Shown: one piece after another, positions 1 through 8,150 of the stretch | Numbering within the stretch: position 1 is the stretch's first letter | Layout of the letters: each line of letters begins with the position of its first letter | Notes under the pieces: model-generated | What the model was told of the DNA's origin: nothing | Databases searched by the model: none | What the model saw: the letters and a program-made list of their open reading frames with translations, nothing else | DNA from: Nitrospirae bacterium GWC2_56_14 | Lineage (GTDB): Bacteria; Nitrospirota; UBA9217 | Direction of reading: 5' to 3' | Assembly: GCA_001803705.1 (NCBI GenBank) | Contig: MHDY01000253.1 | Span: forward strand, 1-38,365 | Length of the DNA stretch: 38,365 nucleotides | Translations under genes and position numbers: made by a program

Positions 1-15
1 CGCAGCCCATCTATC

Positions 16-1620
16 ATGGACTATTCAGACGAAATACAGAAACGGCGCACCTTCGCCATCATCAGCCACCCTGACGCGGGAAAGACCACGCTCACCGAGA
101 AATTCCTGCTTTTCGGCGGCGCGATCCAGGTGGCCGGCGCAGTGAAGTCGAACAAGATCAGGAAGAGCACGTCCTCGGACTTCATGGACATCGAGCGCCA
201 GCGCGGCATCTCGGTGGCCACGTCGGTCATGGGCTTCGACTACAACGGGCTCAAGATCAACCTGCTCGACACCCCGGGGCACAAGGACTTCGCCGAGGAC
301 ACCTACCGCACGCTCACCGCCGTGGACAGCGTCATCCTCGTCATCGACTGCGCCAAAGGCGTGGAGGAGCAGACCCTGCGGCTCATGGAAGTCTGCCGCA
401 TGCGCAATACGCCGGTCATCGTCTTCGTGAACAAGCTCGACCGCGAAGGCAAGCACCCCTTCGAGCTCCTGGACGAACTCGAAGTGAAGCTGAACATCAA
501 GGTCCAGCCGCTCTCGTGGCCCATCAGCATGGGCACCTCCTTCAAGGGCGTCTACAACCTTTACAACAACAGCCTCTATCTCTTCCGTGCCGGCGGCGCA
601 ACGGTGCAGACCGACGTGCTGGAGGTCAAGGGCATTGCCGACCCGATGCTGGACCAGCAGCTGGGCGACTATGCGGTCAAGCTCCGGGAGGACGTGGAGC
701 TCATCGTCGGCACGCACAACCCCTTTGACGTACAGGCCTATCTGCGCGGCGAGCTCGCGCCGGTCTTCTTCGGCAGCGCCATCAACAACTTCGGCGTGAA
801 GGAGCTCCTGGATACCTTTACCGAGATCGCGCCAACGCCCGGAAGCCGCCCCACGGACCAGCGCATCGTCAACGCCGATGAACCGGACTTCACCGGGTTC
901 GTGTTCAAGATCCACGCGAACCTGGACCCGCGCCACCGCGACCGCATCGCCTTTATCCGCGTCTGCTCCGGCAAGTTCGAGCGGAACAAGATGTTCCTGC
1001 ATGTGCGCCTGAACAAGAACATCCGCTTCACCAGCCCGGCGAGCTTCCTGGGCGCCAGGAAGAGCATCGTGGACGAGGCCTTCCCGGGCGACGTGATCGG
1101 TCTGTACGACACCGGCAACTTCAAGATCGGCGACACCCTCACCGAGGGCGAGAAGCTCATGTTCCAGGGCATCCCGACCTTTTCTCCCGAGGTCTTCAAG
1201 GAGCTGGTGAACCGCGATCCCGGCAAGTCCAAGCAGCTCGCCAAGGGCATCGAGCAGCTCACCGACGAAGGCGTGGCCCAGCTCTTTACGCAGCACCAAG
1301 GCAACCGCAGGATCGTGGGCACCGTGGGCCAGCTGCAGTTCGACGTGCTCCAGTACCGCCTGGAGCATGAATACAACGCAAAATGCAGCTTCGAATCCAT
1401 GGCTATTTACAAGGCATGCTGGATCACCACAACGGACAACGCGGAGATGGACAAGTTCTGCAGGTTCAAGTCGGACCGCATTGCCACGGACAAGGACGGC
1501 AACACGGTGTTCCTGGCGGAGTCGGAATGGGTGCTCCGGAACATGATCGAGGCCTATCCGGCCGTCAAGTTCCACTTCACGTCTGAGTTCAAGCGGGAGA
1601 TGCAGGAAGTGAAGAAGTAG
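16..1620 (+). CDS. prfC: Peptide chain release factor 3 (RF3)
   Basis: Translational GTPase that recycles RF1/RF2 from the ribosome after peptide release; cytoplasmic. The 534-residue protein has the family's usual length (about 530). The G1 loop HPDAGKTT lies at residues 18-25, G3 is DTPGH, and G4 is NKLD. The N-terminus RRTFAIISHPDAG matches RF3 rather than EF-G. The ATG at 16 gives the normal N-terminus, but only 15 bases of upstream sequence are visible and no Shine-Dalgarno is seen in them. It is convergent with the next gene, whose stop is only 11 bases away; no terminator hairpin is visible between them. The call rests on overall sequence recognition and is secure. Confidence 0.96.
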   Translation: MDYSDEIQKRRTFAIISHPDAGKTTLTEKFLLFGGAIQVAGAVKSNKIRKSTSSDFMDIERQRGISVATSVMGFDYNGLKINLLDTPGHKDFAEDTYRTLTAVDSVILVIDCAKGVEEQTLRLMEVCRMRNTPVIVFVNKLDREGKHPFELLDELEVKLNIKVQPLSWPISMGTSFKGVYNLYNNSLYLFRAGGATVQTDVLEVKGIADPMLDQQLGDYAVKLREDVELIVGTHNPFDVQAYLRGELAPVFFGSAINNFGVKELLDTFTEIAPTPGSRPTDQRIVNADEPDFTGFVFKIHANLDPRHRDRIAFIRVCSGKFERNKMFLHVRLNKNIRFTSPASFLGARKSIVDEAFPGDVIGLYDTGNFKIGDTLTEGEKLMFQGIPTFSPEVFKELVNRDPGKSKQLAKGIEQLTDEGVAQLFTQHQGNRRIVGTVGQLQFDVLQYRLEHEYNAKCSFESMAIYKACWITTTDNAEMDKFCRFKSDRIATDKDGNTVFLAESEWVLRNMIEAYPAVKFHFTSEFKREMQEVKK

Positions 1621-1631
1621 GCCGCCTTCAT

Positions 1632-2120
1632 TCAGCCCCCGCTTTTTTCGTTATTCCCTGCCACAACTTCCTTTCTTCGGATATAGATCGTCTTCTCAAC
1701 GGACGCGTGCAGCGCGCCTGCGGCATCAACAAGCTCAACAAGATAGGACCGCTCGATGGACGGCGCGGTTCCGACCGCTGCCGTAATGGCGGCTATCTCT
1801 TCCGTGGTCAGAATAAATTTCGCATAGAGCGTGCTCTTTCCCGGCCGTTTGAACCGGATGGCAGCGGCTTTGTCCCATACCACGTACTCCGGTCCAAGGA
1901 TCTTGATCAACATGATCATGTAAATGGGATCGACCGCTGCGTACATGCTTCCGCCGTAGATCGTGCCCACATAGTTTCTCGTCCTCCAGTTAAGCGGCAG
2001 TTTGATGCGCACCTCGCGCCAATCAGACGCGATATAGGTGATGCGTGCGCCCGTGCCGCGATAGGCAGGAAAAAAATTGAACCCCCAACGGGCAAGCTTT
2101 GTTGACAAAGATTCCGGCAT
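1632..2120 (-). CDS. DUF4442-type hotdog-fold protein (putative thioesterase)
   Basis: A protein of 162 residues resembling the DUF4442 branch of the hotdog-fold thioesterase superfamily. Typical features are the GTIYGGSMYAAVDPIYMIML helix region and the RFKRPGKS strand after it. The substrate is unknown; an acyl-CoA or acyl-ACP thioester is a family-based guess. An open frame extends 27 codons further upstream, but the ATG at 2120 is preceded by a good GGAAGGGAG Shine-Dalgarno and gives the conserved N-terminus MPESLSTKLARWGFNFFP. It is divergent from the GGDEF gene and has its own promoter. The catalytic residue cannot be assigned from sequence alone. Confidence 0.75.
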   Translation of the reverse strand: MPESLSTKLARWGFNFFPAYRGTGARITYIASDWREVRIKLPLNWRTRNYVGTIYGGSMYAAVDPIYMIMLIKILGPEYVVWDKAAAIRFKRPGKSTLYAKFILTTEEIAAITAAVGTAPSIERSYLVELVDAAGALHASVEKTIYIRRKEVVAGNNEKSGG

Positions 2121-2145
2121 AGCGCGCTCCCTTCCCCTCACCGAA

Positions 2146-2174
2146 AGTTTAGCGAACATTGCTTGTCCTGACAA
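2146..2174 (-). promoter_or_regulatory. Sigma-70 promoter for the hotdog gene, with an overlapping palindrome
   Basis: On the minus strand: -35 TTGTCA (2174-2169), a 17-base spacer, then -10 TAAACT (2151-2146), about 26 bases before the start codon. The -35 lies inside the inverted repeat CTTGTCCTGACAAG (2162-2175), a possible repressor site. Confidence 0.6.
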
Positions 2175-2289
2175 GAGCGGAGCAACCCTGCCCGGCCGCA
2201 CGCTTCTGGCGGAGACCGATCAACGGACGACGAGGACGGCGGGGGAAAACGCCTTCTGCCGGTTTTTACCGCAAATAGCTACAAATAGC

Positions 2290-2318
2290 TTGTCATTACC
2301 GCCGCTTTATGAAATAAT
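2290..2318 (+). promoter_or_regulatory. Sigma-70 promoter for the REC-GGDEF gene, abutting a direct repeat
   Basis: -35 TTGTCA (2290-2295), a 17-base spacer, and -10 AATAAT (2313-2318). The 9-base word CAAATAGCT occurs twice, at 2272-2280 and 2282-2290, exactly one helical turn apart and touching the -35. This is the position expected for an activator or repressor site. Confidence 0.6.
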
Positions 2319-2364
2319 CACAGCCAGCTCCGGCAATGACGCAGCCGCACCTTGGGGGTCCTGC

Positions 2365-3315
2365 ATGGCAAAAGCAAAAATTCTGCTGGTCGAAGACAAT
2401 CAGACCCAGGCAACGCTCATCAGCTCTTTTTTGACCCGGAACGGCTACGAGGTCGTGTTGGCCGGCAATGGTATGTCGGCCATCAGGATCGCCAAGTCCG
2501 AAAAGGTCGATATCGTGCTGCTCGACCTCGTGCTTCCCGATATCGACGGGAACGAGGTCTGCCGGTGGCTGAAGCTGAACCACGACACCATGGCCATCCC
2601 GATCATCATGCTCACGGCCAAGGGCGAATCGCATGACAAGGTTGCCGGGCTTGAAGCCGGGGCGGACGACTATCTGCACAAGCCCTTTGACGAGAGCGAG
2701 CTAAACGCGCGCATTTACGTGCGCCTGCGCTCGAAATCGCTGCAGGACGAGCTGCGGATCAAGAACCACCAGCTCGAAGACATGCTGACGCGGGTCGAGA
2801 CGCTGGCGATCATGGATTCACTCACGGGGCTGTTCAACCGCAGGCGCTTCGAGACCCTCCTGTCCAATGAGTTCAAGAAAGCCCAGCGCTACCTGCACCC
2901 CTTAAGCTGCATGATCCTCGATATCGACCACTTTAAGGAGATCAATGACTCCTTCGGCCACCAGGTCGGGGACCTGGCGCTGCGCGAGGTTGCCCAGGTG
3001 ATCCAGGCAAGCGTCCGCGAAGTGGACACTCCCGCGCGGTGGGGCGGAGAGGAGTTCGTCGTGCTCAGCCCGAACACGACGAAGGAGAACGCGCTCCGTG
3101 CCGCAGAGCGGATCCTGAGCTCCATGGCCGCGCACAAGTTCTCAGGCATCGGGGGCAGGAGTCTGAGCGTCAGCATCGGTCTTGCGGGCATCCCCGATCC
3201 CTCGATCGACACCATGGAGAAATTGATCCACGCCGCCGATCTCGCCATGTACGAAGCGAAACGGAAAGGCAGGGCACGGGTGGAGGTTGCGGCGCCGGGT
3301 ATAGCGCAGCGGTAG
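2365..3315 (+). CDS. Response regulator with GGDEF domain (diguanylate cyclase, PleD-like)
   Basis: Predicted to make cyclic di-GMP from two GTP when its receiver domain is phosphorylated; cytoplasmic. Residues 1-120 are a REC domain with the acidic pocket E10/D11, phospho-acceptor D54, T84 and K106. A helical linker (about 122-146) leads to a GGDEF domain. The active-site motif is GGEEF at 227-231, which is catalytically competent in this family. The I-site RxxD is present as R218-D221, five residues before GGEEF, so product inhibition is expected. The frame is open to 2077, but the start at 2365 gives the canonical MAKAKILLVEDN N-terminus behind a G-rich ribosome site. No histidine kinase is adjacent. 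The target of the c-di-GMP signal is not visible. Confidence 0.93.
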   Translation: MAKAKILLVEDNQTQATLISSFLTRNGYEVVLAGNGMSAIRIAKSEKVDIVLLDLVLPDIDGNEVCRWLKLNHDTMAIPIIMLTAKGESHDKVAGLEAGADDYLHKPFDESELNARIYVRLRSKSLQDELRIKNHQLEDMLTRVETLAIMDSLTGLFNRRRFETLLSNEFKKAQRYLHPLSCMILDIDHFKEINDSFGHQVGDLALREVAQVIQASVREVDTPARWGGEEFVVLSPNTTKENALRAAERILSSMAAHKFSGIGGRSLSVSIGLAGIPDPSIDTMEKLIHAADLAMYEAKRKGRARVEVAAPGIAQR

Positions 3316-3337
3316 TCCTTCAGTTTTTAAATAAATA

Positions 3338-3407
3338 GTGTATACACCGATCAAATCGGATAAAACTTTTTTCACTATCGTTTTTTACCGGTCGCCCATT
3401 CCGACCG
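3338..3407 (+). promoter_or_regulatory. Structured leader upstream of the multihaem cytochrome
   Basis: The 110-base gap holds a 10-base palindrome GTGTATACAC (3338-3347), an overlapping hairpin CCGAT/ATCGG (3347-3351/3355-3359), and a third hairpin CGGTCG/CGACCG (3389-3394/3402-3407) that ends a few bases before the ribosome-binding site. The palindrome could be an operator; the last hairpin could affect ribosome access. Function is inference only. Confidence 0.35.
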
Positions 3408-3425
3408 AAAGTCAAGGAGCTAATC

Positions 3426-4226
3426 ATGAAACCCGGACCCCGCGCGTATGGCCTGTTTACCAGCTGTATCATGACCCTCTTCCTTTTCTCCTCGAATTCT
3501 TTTGCTGCCGACATCGACTGCCTGAAGTGCCACCGTAAGCTGACCACGGGCTCCGTTGTCCATGCCGCGGTCTCGATGGGCTGTACCACATGCCATACTG
3601 CCATAGATGCGAAGACCGTTCCTCACAAAAAGAGCGGCGCTGCGGCGCGCGGTCTTTCTGCGGAACAGCCTGACCTGTGCTACGGCTGCCATGCCAAAGC
3701 AGCCTTTGAAAAAAAGGGCGTCCATGCCGCCCTCGCCATGGGCTGCACCTCCTGCCATAACCCCCACTCGTCGAATACGGCGAAGCTGCTGCTGTCGGAG
3801 GCGCCGGGCCTGTGCTTTACCTGCCATGACAAGGCATTGTTCAGCAAAAAAACAATTCATGCTCCGGTTGCAGGGGGTATGTGCCTTACCTGCCACGTAC
3901 CGCACGCATCTGATGAAGTGGCCCTCCTGGCGAACAGCCCCTATGAACTGTGCCTGACCTGTCACGGCGGGATCGCGGACAAACCGCATGCCGTGTCGGG
4001 CTTTTCCGCGGCCAGCCATCCCCTGGGGCCGAAAAAAATGAGCAAACGAAAATCGAAGCGGGACCTTTCGTCAGGGACCACGAATACGATCATGGACCCT
4101 GCCCGGTCGGGCAGGGAGTTCTATTGCGGCAGTTGCCATGAGCCCCACAGCACCGATTCGCCGCGGTTGTTCCGGTTCAACGCAAAAAGCACCATGAGCC
4201 TCTGCGGCAACTGCCATAAGATGTAG
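3426..4226 (+). CDS. Periplasmic nine-haem c-type cytochrome
   Basis: A 266-residue exported electron carrier. A signal peptide (residues 1 to about 27, ending SNSFA) is followed by nine CXXCH haem-binding motifs: CLKCH, CTTCH, CYGCH, CTSCH, CFTCH, CLTCH twice, CGSCH and CGNCH. They come largely as pairs ending in NPH, VPH or EPH, the doubled-CXXCH arrangement of deltaproteobacterial and Nitrospirota cytochromes. A low-complexity Lys/Arg/Ser stretch near residues 200-215 separates the last two haems from the rest. The start has a good AAGGAG site. The redox partner is unknown; it could be an outer-membrane conduit subunit or a soluble shuttle. A Crp-family regulator follows 60 bases downstream in the same direction. 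Confidence 0.9.
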   Translation: MKPGPRAYGLFTSCIMTLFLFSSNSFAADIDCLKCHRKLTTGSVVHAAVSMGCTTCHTAIDAKTVPHKKSGAAARGLSAEQPDLCYGCHAKAAFEKKGVHAALAMGCTSCHNPHSSNTAKLLLSEAPGLCFTCHDKALFSKKTIHAPVAGGMCLTCHVPHASDEVALLANSPYELCLTCHGGIADKPHAVSGFSAASHPLGPKKMSKRKSKRDLSSGTTNTIMDPARSGREFYCGSCHEPHSTDSPRLFRFNAKSTMSLCGNCHKM

Positions 4227-4286
4227 AACGGTGACGAATGAGAAAAGGAGGGCGCTGTTTTCGACCGGCAGCAGCGCAGAACCAGC

Positions 4287-4979
4287 ATGCTGATAGATTA
4301 CTTGAAGAACATTCCGCTCTTTAACCACCTGAAGGACTCTCAACTGAAAGAAATGGCTACGCGCTGCAAAAGCGCGCTTTATAAAAAGGGCGACGTGGTG
4401 TTCCACAAAACGGACCTGAGCACGGACCTCTATATCGTTAATGCCGGAAAGTTCAAGGCGGTCCTATCCGACGATGAGGGCGACGAGATGGTGCTGGCGC
4501 AGTTCGAAAAAGGCGCCTTCTTCGGCGAGCTCAGCCTGCTCGACGGCCAGGGCCGGTCCGCCACCATCGTAGCGGAACGGGATTCGGAGCTTGCGGTTCT
4601 GAAAAAGGACGTTTTCCTGGAACTGCTTTACAAGAATCCGAAGATCGCCGTGGAGCTGATGACCACGCTTGCCAGACGGCTGCGTAAAGCGGATGAGATG
4701 ATCGAGTCTCTCGCCTTCCTTGAGGTCGGAGAGCGGTTGATCCGGACGCTGCTCGATGCGGCAGGAGCTGAGGGGGCGGACAGCAAGGGCTTTTTGAAAG
4801 CGGGCAAACTAACCCACAAGGAGCTCGCTGCGCGCATCGGCTCTTCGCGCGAAGCGGTCTCGAAGTGCATGAAGGTGCTCTCCATGAAGGGGATCATCAG
4901 GGAAGCCGACGGCATCCTGGTCGTTCACAATGCACTGGAGCGCTTGGCGGAAGAGGAACGGGCAAAACGGCAGCATTAG
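4287..4979 (+). CDS. Crp/Fnr-family transcription regulator
   Basis: A 230-residue regulator with an N-terminal cyclic-nucleotide-binding beta-roll (about 10-125) and a C-terminal winged helix (about 150-225). The phosphate-binding loop FFGELSLLDGQGRSATI keeps the GEL and RSA residues used by cAMP-binding Crp, so a nucleotide ligand is plausible. There is no N-terminal Cys cluster as in Fnr. The recognition helix is within LAARIGSSREAVSKCMKVL. The ATG at 4287 lacks a clear Shine-Dalgarno; a strong AAAAGGAGGG lies about 35 bases further up with no in-frame start near it. Its position behind the cytochrome suggests control of respiratory genes, which is inference. Confidence 0.88.
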   Translation: MLIDYLKNIPLFNHLKDSQLKEMATRCKSALYKKGDVVFHKTDLSTDLYIVNAGKFKAVLSDDEGDEMVLAQFEKGAFFGELSLLDGQGRSATIVAERDSELAVLKKDVFLELLYKNPKIAVELMTTLARRLRKADEMIESLAFLEVGERLIRTLLDAAGAEGADSKGFLKAGKLTHKELAARIGSSREAVSKCMKVLSMKGIIREADGILVVHNALERLAEEERAKRQH

Positions 4980-5038
4980 AGAGCCGGCCGCTGCCTCTTC
5001 TGCCCCTTGCTCCAGATCGACTGTGCTGGTTTTAGACA

Positions 5039-5078
5039 AGAAAAGCCCGTGGCATGTTCTCCTGCCACGGGCTTTTCT
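5039..5078. terminator. Bidirectional terminator between crp-family gene and trpB2
   Basis: A perfect 16-base-pair stem (5039-5054 with 5063-5078) and an 8-base loop. The stem begins with A/T-rich ends and has a GC core, so it gives a U-rich tail in both directions for two convergent genes. Confidence 0.88.
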
Positions 5079-5101
5079 GTGGACCGCGCGTTCCCGCTAC
5101 A

Positions 5102-6460
<1,359 letters not shown>

Positions 6461-6512
6461 ACTTCCTCCTCAGGCAATAATGGTCATCTCACAAATGCAA
6501 CAAAGTGCCGCC

Positions 6513-6542
6513 ATTTTATACTATATTTCAGGTGTTTGCCAA
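6513..6542 (-). promoter_or_regulatory. Sigma-70 promoter for trpB2
   Basis: Minus strand: -35 TTGGCA (6542-6537), an 18-base spacer and -10 TAAAAT (6518-6513), leaving a leader of about 45 bases. No T-box or leader peptide with Trp codons is seen. Confidence 0.6.
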
Positions 6543-6614
6543 CGGTATTTTGTTTCAGGTTTTTTAGCGGTATCGTGGTTCGTGAATTGTCCACAACTGC
6601 GTTCGCTATGACAT

Positions 6615-6708
6615 CTGAAAAGCACCTCCCCCAACCCCTCCTTGCCAAGGAGGGGAGTTGTTTTGTCCCTCCCCTTAACAAGGGGAGGTTAGGTGGGGTG
6701 ATTTTCAG
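6615..6708. repeat. Palindromic dispersed repeat (REP/MITE-like)
   Basis: A 94-base imperfect palindrome with terminal inverted repeats CTGAAAA (6615-6621) and TTTTCAG (6702-6708). It contains two internal 9-base-pair hairpins, CCCCTCCTT/AAGGAGGGG (6635-6655) and CCTCCCCTT/AAGGGGAGG (6668-6688). From memory this C/G-rich design is common as a multi-copy intergenic repeat in several phyla; only one copy is in this window. Confidence 0.7.
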
Positions 6709-6745
6709 GTGAGCTTTTGACATTACGCGGGGATATTTGCACTGC

Positions 6746-7021
6746 TCACGAGCCGATGGAGAACATGCTGTCCAGGTCGTGGCGCGAGTGAACCCTGAAA
6801 GCCATGAGCGTCTCTGACGTAAGGATGCCCTCTACTTTCAGCATATGGTCCGTCACCAGTTCCGCCATCTTTTCGCTATCCTTCACCCGGATGACCACGG
6901 CAAGATCGTACCTTCCGGCGACCGAGTACACTTCCGTGATGCCCTCCATTTCCGCTAGCGCTTCGGCAACGGCGTTCACTTTGTCACGCGCTACCGTTAA
7001 CAGGACCAGAGCTGTGTTCAT
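6746..7021 (-). CDS. Stand-alone Lrp/AsnC ligand-binding (RAM) domain protein
   Basis: A 91-residue protein consisting only of the alpha-beta RAM domain found at the C-terminus of Lrp/AsnC regulators; the N-terminal helix-turn-helix is absent. The pattern ALVLLTVARDKVNAVAEALAEM, then GITEVYSVAGRYDLAVVIRV and a terminal LMAFRVHSR strand is typical. Such proteins oligomerise and bind amino acids or other small effectors; the ligand here is unknown. The frame is open 14 codons further, but the ATG at 7021 sits behind a near-perfect AGGAGG. It has its own extended -10 promoter and a 60-base gap from the radical SAM gene upstream. Confidence 0.88.
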   Translation of the reverse strand: MNTALVLLTVARDKVNAVAEALAEMEGITEVYSVAGRYDLAVVIRVKDSEKMAELVTDHMLKVEGILTSETLMAFRVHSRHDLDSMFSIGS

Positions 7022-7046
7022 AGGACCTCCTGATATCTTTTTTTTG

Positions 7047-7082
7047 ATTATACCAGATTTCACTTTTCAACGGAACCGGTTC
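7047..7082 (-). promoter_or_regulatory. Extended -10 promoter and palindrome ahead of the RAM-domain gene
   Basis: The minus strand reads TGGTATAAT (7055-7047), a consensus -10 with an extended TGn, with no good -35. A perfect palindrome GAACCGGTTC (7073-7082) covers the region where a -35 would lie and touches the stop codon of the upstream gene. It is a candidate operator. Confidence 0.55.
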
Positions 7083-8006
7083 TCAGGCCCGTATGCATCG
7101 CGGCTCCGGCGCGGAAAGATCGCCGGTGTGATGATAGGCGTGGGCGGGACAGCCGCCGTGACATGCCGAGTGAAGATCGCAGGTCCGGCGCGGACAACGG
7201 TTGTGTTTGAATTCCCTGAAAAAGGAAAGCGCGGGATGATGCCAGATGGTCTCCAACGGATCGCTCAGGATGCTGCCGAGCCGGAACGCGGGCTTGCCGA
7301 AGAACAGATTGCAGGGGTAGACCGATCCGTCAGGCATGATCCCGAGCTTGGTCGTGCCGGCCGGGCACCGGACCTTCGCCAGCTCCGGGTACGCTGCGCG
7401 GTCCGGCAGGAATCCCGAGCAGAAGACCGTTCCCACGTTCTGCTTCTGGAACAGGTCCGGTGCTGCCGGGAAGAACTCGTCAAAGGGGACTGTGTCCCTG
7501 AGCTGCGAACCTTCGAGTGCGTCTTTATACAGCAGGTAAAAGGTCCTGGGCCTCTGCGAGAGAATCTCCCGGACAAGATGAGCATCGAGCGCGCGGGTAT
7601 GGACCATCTTGACGACCGGACGATGGTCATGCAGGAATTTTCGCACCGCGGCAAAGGTTGCACGATCGTTGACCGACATGCCGATCGAGAGGTGATCGAA
7701 CCGGGCATGCAGGTCATGGAGCTGCGGGAGGTTCGTGCCGTTGGAGCTCATATTCACGCGCAGACCCCGGCTGCCTGCTTCGCGCAAGAAACCGGGCATG
7801 TCATGGTGAAGCGTCGGTTCGCCGCCCATCAGGTCGATGGTGGTAACAGGCCAACCCCCGAGCCGGTCGAGCATGGTCCTGAAGTCGATGAGCTGCATGT
7901 CCTCCATAAACGGCATGGCGTGGTTGAAACAGAACGCGCAGGACCGGTTGCAGCGGAGCAGCGGGTAAAGCTGGATATAGTCAGGGCCGGTTCTCATAGA
8001 CACCAT
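7083..8006 (-). CDS. Radical SAM/SPASM-domain protein of unknown substrate
   Basis: A 307-residue enzyme. Near the N-terminus CNRSCAFC gives the CX3CX2C motif that binds the SAM-cleaving 4Fe-4S cluster, followed by the GGEP motif (LMGGEPTLHHDM). The C-terminal third has a SPASM-like Cys set (CPAG, YPCNLFF, then CPRRTCDLHSACHGGCPA) for auxiliary clusters, as in peptide- or haem-modifying enzymes. No precursor peptide or haem-pathway gene is adjacent, so the substrate is unknown. The start is uncertain: the ATG at 8006 lies inside a dispersed repeat and lacks a ribosome site; another ATG at 7997 is equally possible. The gene may have lost its native 5' region to the repeat. Confidence 0.85.
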   Translation of the reverse strand: MVSMRTGPDYIQLYPLLRCNRSCAFCFNHAMPFMEDMQLIDFRTMLDRLGGWPVTTIDLMGGEPTLHHDMPGFLREAGSRGLRVNMSSNGTNLPQLHDLHARFDHLSIGMSVNDRATFAAVRKFLHDHRPVVKMVHTRALDAHLVREILSQRPRTFYLLYKDALEGSQLRDTVPFDEFFPAAPDLFQKQNVGTVFCSGFLPDRAAYPELAKVRCPAGTTKLGIMPDGSVYPCNLFFGKPAFRLGSILSDPLETIWHHPALSFFREFKHNRCPRRTCDLHSACHGGCPAHAYHHTGDLSAPEPRCIRA

Positions 8007-8036
8007 TGCGGAATGCGGATTTCGGATTGCGGAATG
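8005..8036. repeat. Short direct repeat at the radical SAM start codon
   Basis: ATTGCGGAATG occurs at 8005-8015 and again at 8026-8036 with a related unit between them. The style (runs of CGGATT/GCGGAAT) is that of a common low-complexity dispersed repeat. It overlaps the most upstream ATG of the radical SAM gene. Confidence 0.6.
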
Positions 8037-8085
8037 AAAACCGACAATCCTGTGCGACTTTGTCCTGTTGTCGATAATTCTTTAT

Positions 8086-8125
8086 CCTCTCCCCATGGAG
8101 GGAGAGGGCAGGGTGAGGGGGGCTT
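8086..8125. repeat. REP-like G/C-rich dispersed repeat
   Basis: Hairpin CCTCTCCC/GGGAGAGG (8086-8093/8100-8107) followed by the G-rich tail GGCAGGGTGAGGGG. This is the well-known CCCTCACCCTGCCCTCTCCC type of bacterial dispersed element. It lies between mutY and the radical SAM gene. Confidence 0.65.
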
Positions 8126-8150
8126 TTCCGGTGTACGAAATTCACTTCGG

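Noticed and set aside
25..1575. Long minus-strand frame (516 codons) opposite prfC
   Set aside because: It is a shadow caused by G/C-rich third positions in prfC; it is Arg/Val/Leu/Asp-rich without domains, and the plus-strand RF3 is certain.
3347..3359. Intrinsic terminator for the REC-GGDEF gene
   Set aside because: CCGAT/ATCGG is only five pairs and the following T-run is interrupted (ATAAAACTTTTTT), so it was kept only as a leader hairpin.
8086..8125. CRISPR-like or IS end
   Set aside because: Only a single short palindromic unit; no array periodicity, spacer or transposase gene nearby.
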